Assembly: GCF_013205025.1 (NCBI RefSeq)
Contig: NZ_JABMLE010000003.1
Location: 434,001 to 498,000 of the forward strand
Reading direction: 5' to 3'
Source: Rathayibacter sp. VKM Ac-2857
GTDB lineage: Bacteria; Actinomycetota; Actinomycetes; Actinomycetales; Microbacteriaceae
DNA: 64,000 nucleotides
The translations under genes and the position numbers were made by a program. Shown one piece after another: positions 33,707-42,440 of this stretch (position 1 is the stretch's first letter; every line of letters begins with the position of its first letter). The notes beneath the pieces were generated by a model that ran no database searches, had not been told where the DNA came from, and worked only from the letters and a program-made list of their open reading frames with translations.

Positions 33707-34644
33707 TCAGGCAGGTCCGGATTCCAGCCCATCGGCTCGACGACGTCGGGAGCGGGCGTGATCCACTCGGAGCCCAGCCAGGAGGCCATCCGACGGATGC
33801 TGCGCTGAGCGCCGATCGTCTCCGGGGTGCTCAGGTGCCCGTGAACTGTGCCCCGCTCCAGCAGCGATACGACGTCGACACCAGCGGCGGCCAGCTCGCC
33901 GGCGAAGGCGGCGCTGGAGGCGCGGAGCGTGTCGGTGTCGGAGTGGATGACGAGCGTGGGCGGGAACCCGGTCACATCGTGACCAGCTGGGAAGGCGTAG
34001 GGATCGTCGAGGGCGTCCTGGTCGCCGTCGACGTAGTTCAGAGTGATCAACCGAACGGTCTCGCGAGTCAGCGGGATGCCGGTCTGCTCTGTCTGGGCGT
34101 CGAGCTTCGCCGCCAGTTCGGGGGTGTACGGAGGAAGTTCGGGGTGCAGCAGCGGGTAGACGAGAACGAGTCGAGGAGGGAGTGCTCGCCCGGAGTCGAG
34201 GAGCCTTTTCGTCGCCGACGCGGCGATGGTGCCGCCCGCGCTGGCTCCGCCGAGCGCCCAGCCGACGGGGCTGAGAGCGCGCAGCTCCGTGTCGGCCCAG
34301 GCGAGAACGGTCTCCGCTTCCGTGCGAGCGACGGGGTAGAAGGAGGTTCCACGCCCCTCGGGCGCACCGATTTCCAGAGCCCAAGCGGGGACGGGGGTGA
34401 GACGGTAGTCGACGGCAACGACAGCGATCCCGACTTCGGCGAGGCTGCGTGCGACCCAGTCGCTTTCGGGCTCGTCGAGGGTTCCGTAGGCGTAAGCGCC
34501 GCCATGGCACCAGACGAGACCACGAGGGTTGGACGTCCGCTGGTGGGCCGGGTGGTAGATGCGGACCGGGATGTCTCCGTGTGGTCCTGGGATGAGAAGG
34601 TCCTCCGTGAGGGTGGCGGAAGAGGTGATGTCGTCGGATGTCAT
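33703..34644 (-). CDS. Alpha/beta hydrolase (esterase, HSL family)
   Basis: 313 aa. HGGA oxyanion motif at 47-50, nucleophile S135 in GGASAGG, Asp in HSDTDTLRASS and His in GTVHGHLSTP. Cytoplasmic (no signal sequence). ATG 34644 follows AAGGA. It lies between the rhamnosidase gene and the broken MFS gene on the same strand, so it is probably co-transcribed and may deacylate the imported glycoside. A truncated homologue is at 44528. Confidence 0.87.
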   Translation of the reverse strand: MTSDDITSSATLTEDLLIPGPHGDIPVRIYHPAHQRTSNPRGLVWCHGGAYAYGTLDEPESDWVARSLAEVGIAVVAVDYRLTPVPAWALEIGAPEGRGTSFYPVARTEAETVLAWADTELRALSPVGWALGGASAGGTIAASATKRLLDSGRALPPRLVLVYPLLHPELPPYTPELAAKLDAQTEQTGIPLTRETVRLITLNYVDGDQDALDDPYAFPAGHDVTGFPPTLVIHSDTDTLRASSAAFAGELAAAGVDVVSLLERGTVHGHLSTPETIGAQRSIRRMASWLGSEWITPAPDVVEPMGWNPDLPE

Positions 34645-34672
34645 GGCGATGTCCTTTGCGGTGAGGAGGCGG

Positions 34673-37144
34673 TCAGCGAGAGAGCGCTGCGCGCAGCTTC
34701 TCGGCGATGTCGGTCGTGTCGCCGGGGATGCTCTTGAGGATCTCCTCGAGCGTCTGTTCGGGCGAAGTGGCGACCTGGTCCAGTTCGATGCCGGGGAACT
34801 GCGCCTGCACAAGGGTGCTCACGGTCTTGCGGCCTCTCGGGTCCGACTGAATCTCCCGCAGCGACGAGCCAAGGTGCAGGTGCGCTCGCTGGCCGTATCC
34901 GGTCGGCAGGTCGTACGTCCAGGAGTGGGTGCCGGCGCCCACGCTGAAAGGCTCAGGGGCGGTGGCGAAAGGCAGCTCGACGCTCGCGCGCGTTCCCTCC
35001 GGAATGACGGCGTCGACGGTGATGGTGCCGTCGTGGAGATACCAGGAGACCGCGGCCTTGCCTCGAGGACTGTCGTGCACAGCGGAGGCGGACGTGAGGC
35101 CTCCGCCGGGTCGCGGTGCGATGGCGAGCGCGGCCCAGCCCGGCTCGGTACGGGCGAGTCCGGCGACGACACGGTGCAGCCAGTCGGCGACCGCGCCGAG
35201 CGCATAGTGGTTCAGCGACGTCATTCCCGTGGAGTTCAGTGTCCCGTCGGGAAGGACGGAGTCCCACCGCTCCCAGATGGTCGTCGCGCCCTTGAGAACG
35301 GGGTAGAGGTAGGAGGGCGCCTGCTCTTGCAGCAGCATCTCGTAGGCGTCGTCGAGGTAGCCCGTCGAGGAGAGGGCGTCGGTGACGAGGGGAGTGCCCG
35401 CGAAGCCGGTGGAGATGCGATGCCCGACGCCGGTGACGATGTCGGACAGGCGACGGCCGGCAGTGGTTCGCTGGTCGCCGTCGAGCAGGTCGAACACGAT
35501 CACGAGCGCATAGGCCGTGGCGCTCTCGTTGACGACGCGGCCGGAGCCGGTGACGTACTCGTGGCGGAACGCTTCGCGCACGCGGGTAGCGAGCTCGAAG
35601 AAGTGCTGGGCGTCGGCGTTCTCTCCGAGCAGCGCAGCGGTCTCGGCGAGCTCCCGCGTGGTCTTGCAGAGGAATGCGCAGGCGACGAGGTGCGCGTCGG
35701 TCTTGCCAGCCGAGGGGCTGGAGGCGGGGGCATCCGGGTCCAGCCAGTCGCCGAACTGGAATCCGCGGTTCCAGAGGCCGCGCGGGTCGAGGTCCGCTTC
35801 GATCCTTCGCATCAGAGTGGTCATGCCGGGGTAGGCGCGGCGGAGGATGTCGACGTTGCCGGATTCGAGGTAGAGCTGCCAGGGCAGGCTCACGACGACA
35901 TCGCTCCAGAGAGCGGTGGGGGTCATCGGCGTGCTGCCGACCATGGGGACGTACCAGGGGACGTCGCCGAAGGCTCGCTGCTCAGCCCAGACGTCCTCGA
36001 GCCAGGATTCGAGGACCGGCTGCGCGTTGTAGAGGAACGTGGCGGTGGGGGCGAAGGCGTTGATGTCGCCGGTCCAGCCGAGTCGCTCGTCGCGTTGGGG
36101 ACAGTCCGTGGGCAGTCCGACGAAGTTGTCGCGCATCGACCAGACCACGTTCTCGTGCAGCTTCGTGACGCGCGGGTCGGAGGATTGGAACCATCCGGTG
36201 CGCGTCATGTCGCTGTGCACGACCACGGCGCGGATGGCGTCGATGTCGAGCCGGCCGGGCCAACCACTGATTTCGACGTAACGGAAGCCGTGGAAGGTGG
36301 TGCGAGGCTCCCAGGTCTCCTCGCCATCACCCCGGAGCGTGTAGGTGTCGGTCGCGCGGGCGGTGCGGTTGCTCTCGACTTCGATTCCTCCGTCGGGACG
36401 CTGGAGCTCGGCGAATCGCAGAGTGATCTTTCGTCCGGTGGGCCCGGTCACCCGCAGGCGCACCCACCCGGAGATGTTCTGGCCGAAGTCGATGACGAAT
36501 CGGTCCTCGTCATCCGCGTGGATCTCCCGAGGCGAGAGCTCCTCGATGGGGCGAATCGGCGGCGCGGTGCGGGGAGCGAGCGAGCTGAGGTCCCATTCGA
36601 GCGGAAGAGCCGTCATCCACGCGCTGTCATCGAAGCCGGGAAGCAGCCAGCCGTGCGGCTCGAGGCGGGCGTCGAAGTCCTCGCCGTAGTAGATCCCGTT
36701 GCCTCGCAGCCCACCGGTCGAGACCCGGAACTGACAGTCCGTTCCGACGGTCTCGACGTGATCGGAGTACTCGAGGGTCAGCAGGGCGTAGAAGGCGGGC
36801 CGGTCGCTGTAGACGTGGCGGAGGTTGTCCCAGCTCAGCTCGCCGACAGCCCATCCCTCGCCGACAACGCCGGCGAGGACGTTGTCGCCTTCGCTGATCT
36901 GCGCGGTGACGTCGACAGTGCTCGTGAGCAAGCGGTGCCGGTAGGACGTCCAGCCCGGCGCGAGAGCTTCGTCGCTGAGCCGTTCGCCGTTGAGATACGG
37001 AGTGACCACGCCGAGGGCGGTCACCGTCAGTTCGGCCCGGACGATTCCGCGTGCGACAGCGAACTCTCGTCGGAAGTACGGTGCGGCGTCACCCTTCGCA
37101 GAGGGCGCTCCCGCGCTGATGAGCTGGGCGGATGAGCGGGTCAT
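34673..37144 (-). CDS. GH78 alpha-L-rhamnosidase 1
   Basis: 823 aa. The GH78 signature is complete: FVIDFGQNISGWVRLRVTGP in the beta domain and CPQRDERLGWTGDINAF in the catalytic (alpha/alpha)6 barrel, with D352/E353 and D360, and the conserved GATTIWERWDS and MTSLNHYALGAV near the C-terminal part. No signal peptide, so it cleaves terminal alpha-L-rhamnose from glycosides brought into the cytoplasm. ATG 37144 after GGACAGGGA. The LacI operator at 37221-37236 lies in its promoter. Paralogue at 57193. Confidence 0.94.
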   Translation of the reverse strand: MTRSSAQLISAGAPSAKGDAAPYFRREFAVARGIVRAELTVTALGVVTPYLNGERLSDEALAPGWTSYRHRLLTSTVDVTAQISEGDNVLAGVVGEGWAVGELSWDNLRHVYSDRPAFYALLTLEYSDHVETVGTDCQFRVSTGGLRGNGIYYGEDFDARLEPHGWLLPGFDDSAWMTALPLEWDLSSLAPRTAPPIRPIEELSPREIHADDEDRFVIDFGQNISGWVRLRVTGPTGRKITLRFAELQRPDGGIEVESNRTARATDTYTLRGDGEETWEPRTTFHGFRYVEISGWPGRLDIDAIRAVVVHSDMTRTGWFQSSDPRVTKLHENVVWSMRDNFVGLPTDCPQRDERLGWTGDINAFAPTATFLYNAQPVLESWLEDVWAEQRAFGDVPWYVPMVGSTPMTPTALWSDVVVSLPWQLYLESGNVDILRRAYPGMTTLMRRIEADLDPRGLWNRGFQFGDWLDPDAPASSPSAGKTDAHLVACAFLCKTTRELAETAALLGENADAQHFFELATRVREAFRHEYVTGSGRVVNESATAYALVIVFDLLDGDQRTTAGRRLSDIVTGVGHRISTGFAGTPLVTDALSSTGYLDDAYEMLLQEQAPSYLYPVLKGATTIWERWDSVLPDGTLNSTGMTSLNHYALGAVADWLHRVVAGLARTEPGWAALAIAPRPGGGLTSASAVHDSPRGKAAVSWYLHDGTITVDAVIPEGTRASVELPFATAPEPFSVGAGTHSWTYDLPTGYGQRAHLHLGSSLREIQSDPRGRKTVSTLVQAQFPGIELDQVATSPEQTLEEILKSIPGDTTDIAEKLRAALSR

Positions 37145-37220
37145 GGTCGTTCCCTGTCCTTGCTGATGGTCGAGGTGCATCGCAGTGAGGTCGCTCCGCG
37201 ACGATGTCGGCACACCTCCA

Positions 37221-37257
37221 ACTGATTCGATTCAGTGGATCGGTTCAGTGAATCAGT
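37221..37257. promoter_or_regulatory. LacI-type operator, site 2 (with added half-site)
   Basis: ACTGATTCGATTCAGT (37221-37236) lies between the divergent rhamnosidase and LacI-2 genes. GAATCAGT at 37250-37257 is an extra half-site in inverted orientation, which could allow two dimers to bind. Confidence 0.75.
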
Positions 37258-37418
37258 CGGTCAGAATTGAGTCAAGAGAGCCGCAGCTTCGAAGGGCCCG
37301 GGAGCTCCTGATCGCTGCGCGGCTGCGTCACTGGATCGCGTGCTGCCGAGGAAGTGGCGTGGCGGGGCCTGGTTAAGGTGGCAAGGGATGTCGCGCTGGC
37401 GGCGGGAAGAGAGCGACC

Positions 37419-38417
37419 ATGACTCAGCGGCGGCGGCGAGTAACGGCGTTGGACGTCGCTCGTGAAGCGGGGGTCTCGAAGACAACGGTCAGTTATGTCC
37501 TGAACGACACTCCTCATCAGACGATTCCGGCCGAGACGCGCGATCGCGTTCTGGCCGCGGTGCGCACTTTGAACTACACGCCGTCCTCGTTGGCGCGGGC
37601 GCTGAGGAAGGGGCGCAGCGATGTCGTGCTGCTGGTGCTGCCTGATTGGCCTCTCGGTCGTGTCGTGTCCCGCATCATCGATGCGATGACGGCGGAGCTC
37701 GATAAGAGCGGGCTCTCGTTGATGACCCGCCGGGAGCGGGAAGGGGAGCCTCTCGCCGCGCTCTGGCAGGAGACCGCTCCCGCCGCAGTCGTCGCTTTCC
37801 ATGTGATCGCGGAGGAGGATCGTCAGGCTTTGAGCGACGCCGGCGTCTACGCGGCTACGGCGATCCTCGCGGAAGAGGAGTCCACCGACGAGGCCGTCGA
37901 CCTACCGCAGGAAACGATCGGAGTGCTGCAGGTGCGGCACCTGGCCGCGAACGGCCACGACATCATCGGCTACGCCTCCGTGCGGGATCCTCGGGTAAGA
38001 ACGTTCCGGGATCTGCGTCTTCGGGGAGTCCGGCGCGCATGCGCGGAGCTGGGCTTGGAGGAGCCGGTGGTGATCGATCTAGACGCGGAGCTCGATCCGG
38101 CGATCGACGCCGTCCGGATGTGGCGGGGCTCCGCGAAGCCGGTGACCGGCATCGCGGCCTACAACGATGAGCTGGCGGCCGCGGTGCTAGCGGCGATGCG
38201 CGCCCTCGACCTGAGCGCGCCGACGGATCTTGCGGTGATCGGCGTCGACGACGAGCCTCTCGCGCGGTTCGCCTGCCCGCCCCTGAGCACCGTCAAGCAG
38301 GACGAGGTCATGATCGCCGCGCATCTCGCGCACGGGATCGTCGAGGGCATCGCCGGCAGACCGACCAGGCCTCTCGGGTCGGAGGCGATCAGCCTCGTCG
38401 TCCGCGAGTCGGCCTGA
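37419..38417 (+). CDS. LacI-family regulator 2 (rhamnoside module A)
   Basis: 332 aa. HTH with SKTTVSYVLN identical to regulator 1, hinge SSLARALRKG, and effector domain opening LLVLPDWPL. Divergent from the GH78 gene with the module operator between them, and convergent with GH3-1 across a hairpin. ATG 37419 after GGAAGAGAG. Because its recognition helix equals that of regulator 1, both can be expected to compete for the same sites, possibly with different inducers (inference). Confidence 0.92.
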   Translation: MTQRRRRVTALDVAREAGVSKTTVSYVLNDTPHQTIPAETRDRVLAAVRTLNYTPSSLARALRKGRSDVVLLVLPDWPLGRVVSRIIDAMTAELDKSGLSLMTRREREGEPLAALWQETAPAAVVAFHVIAEEDRQALSDAGVYAATAILAEEESTDEAVDLPQETIGVLQVRHLAANGHDIIGYASVRDPRVRTFRDLRLRGVRRACAELGLEEPVVIDLDAELDPAIDAVRMWRGSAKPVTGIAAYNDELAAAVLAAMRALDLSAPTDLAVIGVDDEPLARFACPPLSTVKQDEVMIAAHLAHGIVEGIAGRPTRPLGSEAISLVVRESA

Positions 38418-38420
38418 TCC

Positions 38421-38448
38421 CCGGTCGGCGACAGGCGCCACCGACCGG
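38421..38448. terminator. Bidirectional hairpin between lacI-2 and GH3-1
   Basis: CCGGTCGG (38421-38428) and CCGACCGG (38441-38448) form a perfect 8-bp stem with a 12-nt loop between convergent stops. Confidence 0.5.
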
Positions 38449-38465
38449 AGGATCGTGTTCGCTCG

Positions 38466-40718
38466 TCAGCGGGTCGGGGTGGTCTCGAGGGACGTGAGCA
38501 GCTGCTGGACGATGTCGGCGCCGTCCGCGGTGCCGGCGATCGAGACGACGGTCGGGAGCGGCATCGACTCCGCGATCCGGAGTGTCTCCGGGTCATCCAG
38601 CAGCGCGGCGCCCGGGCCCAGTGTCCCGAGCAGCTCGGCGAAGGCGGCGGAACCGGTGGGGTGCGTCATCCACTCCTTCAACGAGGAGGACAGGGTGAGC
38701 TCCCGCACGGGGACCGGCACCTCGAGGACGATCTGCTCGCGTGCGCGGAGGTCGCGGGAGGACGCTCCGACCTCGATCGTGAAGGCGCCCGGCTCCACCA
38801 GCCAGCCCTCCTCGCTCCAGAAGGCGAATGCGCGCTCGCCGAGCGCGAAGCGCACGCGCTGGGACTCCCCGGGTGCGAGCTGTATCTTCTCGAACGCGCG
38901 CAACTCGCGGCCGGGGCGGTCGACGCTCGCGTCGGGATCACCGACGTAGAGCTGCACGACCTCGGAGCCTGTCCTCGCACCGGTATTGGTCACCGTGATC
39001 TCCACCTCGGCTGCGGCGACGCTCGCATCGGCGATGTGCACGGCGAGGTCGGTGTAGCTGTAGGAGGTGTAGCCGAGTCCGTGTCCGAAGGGGAAGGCGA
39101 CGTCGCGGTCGGTGAGGTCGTACCAGCGGTACCCCACGTAGATCCGCTCGCCGTAGAGCACGTGGCCGTTCGCGCCCGGCCAATTGCCGATCGCGGGGGT
39201 GTCGGTGAGGCGGTGGGGGATTGTCTCGGCGAGCCGGCCTCCCGGCTCGGAGTCTCCGAAGAGGACGTCGCAGGCAGCGGATCCGGAGGCCTGACCGCCC
39301 AGCCACATCTCGAGGACCGCCGGGACGCTGCCGGCGATGCCCTCGAGCGACACGACGGAACCGTTGCTGAGAACGACGACGGTCGACGCGTTCACGCCGC
39401 GGATCCGCTCGAGCAGCGCGAGCTGATCCGCAGGAAGGCGGAGGTGGGTGCGGTCGAACCCTTCGGACTCGGCGGAGTCGGGCAGACCGAGGAACAGGAC
39501 GACGACGTCCGCCTTCTCCGCCGCCGCAACGGCGGCCGATGCGAGCTCCTCCGTCTGCTCGGAAGTGGTCTTCTCAAGCGTGAAGCCGGCCTCGAAGGCG
39601 ACCTCCCGCTGGGTGCGGGCCCGGATCGCGGTCAGCGCGTCGTCGAGCCGGGTGGGGTTGATGTGGGAGCTGCCGGCGCCCTGGTACCGGGGCGTGCGCG
39701 CGAACTCACCGATGACCGCGATGCTCCCGGTACCGGCTGCGTCCAGGGGGAGGAGGCCGGTGTCGTTCGCGAGCAGCACGGCCCCTGCGGCCGCGGCGCG
39801 GCGCGCGAGCTGGTGGTGCGCGTCCAGGTCGAGGGCGGTTTGCGTCTCGCGGCGGGCGCGCAGTGCGTCGTTGACGGTGAGGATGCGCGACACGGCGGCA
39901 TCGAGGAGGGCCTCGTCGAGCTCTCCGCCGTCGACGGCGGCCGCGATCGCGGTCGGGCCGCGGTCCCCTGTGGAGGGCATTTCGAGGTCGTTCCCGGCAG
40001 CGACTGCAGCGACGGGGTCGACGACTCCACCCCAGTCGGACACGACGAAGCCCTCGAAGCCCCACTCCTCGCGGAGCAGGTCGGTGAGCAGCCGGGTGTT
40101 CTGCGACGCGTGCACGCCGTTGATGCGGTTGTAGGAGCTCATCACCGTGGCCGGCCGGGAGCGGGTGACGACGGTCTCGAAGGCCGGAAGGTAGATCTCG
40201 CGGAGGGTGCGCTCGTCCACGTCCGCGCTGATGCGCATCCGGTCGGACTCCTGGTTGTTGGCGGCGAAGTGCTTCACCGAGACGCCGACACCGCGCGACT
40301 GGACACCGTCCGTCCACGCCGCGCCGAGGGCGCCCGAGAGGAAGGGGTCCTCGGAGAGGTACTCGAAGTTCCGGCCGCACAGGGGGGAGCGCTTGATGTT
40401 GACGCCCGGCCCGAGAAGGATGTCGACTCCGAGCGCGCGGGCCTCCCGGCCCAGCGCCTCGCCGACCCGCGTCGCGAGCTCCCTGTCCCAGGAGGATCCG
40501 AGCGAGGACGCCGTGGGGAATGCGGTCGCCGGCACGCTCGCGTTCAGCCCGAGGTGGTCGGTGCCGGCGGGCTGGAACCGGACTCCGTGGGGACCGTCCG
40601 ACAGAGTCAGGGCCTCGATGCCGAGGCGCTCGATCGCCGTGGTGGTCCAGAACGTGGCACCGGAGACGAGAGCAGCTTTCTCGGCCAGGGTCAGACGCGA
40701 GACGAGGGGATGGGTCAT
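38466..40718 (-). CDS. GH3 beta-glucosidase 1
   Basis: 750 aa. GH3 N-domain with SVKHFAANNQESDR and nucleophile D228 in FVVSDWGG, C-domain (GLPDSAESEGFDRTHL), then an FnIII-like domain ending near 700 (AFAFWSEEGWLVEPGAFTIEVG). No signal peptide; acts in the cytoplasm on beta-glucosides such as those exposed after rhamnose removal. ATG 40718 after GAAGGAA. Operator site 3 lies 82 bp upstream. Paralogue at 59682 shares order and most motifs. Confidence 0.93.
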   Translation of the reverse strand: MTHPLVSRLTLAEKAALVSGATFWTTTAIERLGIEALTLSDGPHGVRFQPAGTDHLGLNASVPATAFPTASSLGSSWDRELATRVGEALGREARALGVDILLGPGVNIKRSPLCGRNFEYLSEDPFLSGALGAAWTDGVQSRGVGVSVKHFAANNQESDRMRISADVDERTLREIYLPAFETVVTRSRPATVMSSYNRINGVHASQNTRLLTDLLREEWGFEGFVVSDWGGVVDPVAAVAAGNDLEMPSTGDRGPTAIAAAVDGGELDEALLDAAVSRILTVNDALRARRETQTALDLDAHHQLARRAAAAGAVLLANDTGLLPLDAAGTGSIAVIGEFARTPRYQGAGSSHINPTRLDDALTAIRARTQREVAFEAGFTLEKTTSEQTEELASAAVAAAEKADVVVLFLGLPDSAESEGFDRTHLRLPADQLALLERIRGVNASTVVVLSNGSVVSLEGIAGSVPAVLEMWLGGQASGSAACDVLFGDSEPGGRLAETIPHRLTDTPAIGNWPGANGHVLYGERIYVGYRWYDLTDRDVAFPFGHGLGYTSYSYTDLAVHIADASVAAAEVEITVTNTGARTGSEVVQLYVGDPDASVDRPGRELRAFEKIQLAPGESQRVRFALGERAFAFWSEEGWLVEPGAFTIEVGASSRDLRAREQIVLEVPVPVRELTLSSSLKEWMTHPTGSAAFAELLGTLGPGAALLDDPETLRIAESMPLPTVVSIAGTADGADIVQQLLTSLETTPTR

Positions 40719-40799
40719 CGGACGGTTCCTTCGAAAGTGAGGCAGAGGCGACGCGGGGGATGAGATCGAACGCTGAACCGCGTCGATGCGAGCATCACC

Positions 40800-40815
40800 A
40801 CTGATTCGATTCAGC
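40800..40815. promoter_or_regulatory. LacI-type operator, site 3
   Basis: ACTGATTCGATTCAGC in the GH3-1 promoter differs from site 2 only in the last base. Confidence 0.72.
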
Positions 40816-40942
40816 AACCTAGCACCGCGTCGAGGCGTTCGGTAGGCGGGGTCCGATCAGCAGGCCTGAAGTCGTTCGTCGAGCGGATTCTTCTCGGTCC
40901 TTGCGTTCGCCGCGGGCGCGCAGTACCGTACTGACTCGATCC

Positions 40943-40958
40943 ACTGATTCGAATCAGT
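40943..40958. promoter_or_regulatory. LacI-type operator, site 4 (perfect palindrome)
   Basis: ACTGATTC-GAATCAGT, a perfect 16-bp palindrome, 28 bp before the MFS start. It is the best candidate for the module's consensus operator. Confidence 0.78.
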
Positions 40959-40985
40959 ATTGCTATCCCGATCAAAGGAGATCCC

Positions 40986-42269
40986 GTGTCCGCACCGAAG
41001 ACCCGCAGAGAACCCGGCTTCCGGTTCGTCACCGTCGTGTGCGGACTCGCGTCCTACCTCGACGCCGCCGCGCTCGTCTCGACCGGTCTCGCGCTGGTCA
41101 TCTACCAGCAGGCCATCGGCATCACCGCGGATCAGCTCGGCATCCTGACCGCCCTCCTGACCCTGTTCGTCGGTCTCGGCTCCGTCGTCGGCGGCCGACT
41201 CGGCGACCGGTTCGGCCGGCGCCGCATCTTCACGATCACGATGGTCTTCATCGCCGTAGGGGCGACACTGCTCACCATCGGCGGCTCCTTCCCGATCATC
41301 GTCGCGGGCATCATCCTCATGGGCGCCGGAATCGGAGCCGACCTGCCGGTCTCGCTCGCCACGATCTCCGAGGCGGCCACCAACGCGAACCGCGGCAGCG
41401 CCATCGTCTTCTCCCACGTCCTCTGGACCGCCGGCATCCTCGTGACCCTCGCCGTCTCGGCCGCCATCGGGAACCTGGGACTGATCGCCGGACAGATTCT
41501 CTTCGGCCAGGTCGGCGTCATCGCGCTCATCGTCCTCGCCCTGCGTCTGACGATCCCCGAGTCGCAGCTCTGGCTGCAGACCCGCGGCATCAGCACCGTC
41601 GCCGCCACCTCCGGCGGCACCCGAGTCCGCGACCTCGCCCGCGCGCCCTACCTCGTCCCCCTCCTCGTCCTCGCAGTGACCTACTCGCTGCTGGCCATCG
41701 GAGCGGGCACCATCGCCGGCTTCGGAGCGTTCATCGCCGTCAACCTCGCCGACGTCGACGTGCAGACCTTCTCGCTCATCGTCCTCGTGATCTCCGTCCT
41801 CGCCATCGGCGCAACGCTCTGGTTCGCCCGCATCGTCGACACCAAGTGGCGGATGACCTACTTCGCGATCGGCTCCGTGATGATGGTCTCGGGCTACGCG
41901 ATCATCGCTCTCTTCGGCTTCAGCCTCCCCACTCTGATCGCGGGCATCGCCCTCAGCAATCTCGGCATGTGCTTCGCCTTCGAGACGATCCTCAAGGTCT
42001 GGATGCAGGAGGCGTTCCCGACCCTGCTGCGCGGCACCGCGCAGGGCACGATCATGGCCGTGGGCCGCTTCGTCCCCGTCTTCGTGCAGGCCGTCACCCC
42101 CGGTCTCCTGCTCGCGAACGGCCAGCTGTTCTACGGCGTGCTGAGCATCGTCACCCTCGGATCCACCATCGCCCTCTGGTTCACCTTCCGGAATCGCCGC
42201 TCCGCTGAGTTCGAGGCCGTCGAGAGCCCCGTCGAGGAGAAGGTGAGCACCGTCCCGCTCGTGAACTGA
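40986..42269 (+). CDS. MFS sugar porter-like transporter (module A)
   Basis: 427 aa, 12 predicted helices. Loop 2-3 motif GGRLGDRFGRRRIF is the MFS signature with extra Arg. PESQLWL at the end of the N-half recalls the PESPRWL of sugar porters. GTG 40986 with AAGGAG upstream, which together with its surroundings is almost identical to the leader of the next gene (42426-42443). Divergent from GH3-1 and controlled by operator site 4; it is the likely importer for the rhamnoside or its glucoside. Confidence 0.88.
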   Translation: MSAPKTRREPGFRFVTVVCGLASYLDAAALVSTGLALVIYQQAIGITADQLGILTALLTLFVGLGSVVGGRLGDRFGRRRIFTITMVFIAVGATLLTIGGSFPIIVAGIILMGAGIGADLPVSLATISEAATNANRGSAIVFSHVLWTAGILVTLAVSAAIGNLGLIAGQILFGQVGVIALIVLALRLTIPESQLWLQTRGISTVAATSGGTRVRDLARAPYLVPLLVLAVTYSLLAIGAGTIAGFGAFIAVNLADVDVQTFSLIVLVISVLAIGATLWFARIVDTKWRMTYFAIGSVMMVSGYAIIALFGFSLPTLIAGIALSNLGMCFAFETILKVWMQEAFPTLLRGTAQGTIMAVGRFVPVFVQAVTPGLLLANGQLFYGVLSIVTLGSTIALWFTFRNRRSAEFEAVESPVEEKVSTVPLVN

Positions 42270-42362
42270 CGCCGCTCACGTTGCACGACCACTGACGCAC
42301 GAGCACCCTCGCCAGCTTCGCGGCCCTCCGCGCCGAAAGCATGCGACACCCACTAGTACCGC

Positions 42363-42395
42363 AAGGCCCCGTCTCGCCCCCTCGAGCGGGGCCTT
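42363..42395 (+). terminator. Terminator-like hairpin after the MFS gene
   Basis: AAGGCCCCG (42363-42371) and CGGGGCCTT (42387-42395) pair perfectly around a 15-nt loop, between the MFS gene and the secreted hydrolase gene. Confidence 0.6.
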
Positions 42396-42440
42396 CCGGT
42401 CTCACCACGCTAGGCAACCCGCAGGATCAAAGGAGATACC

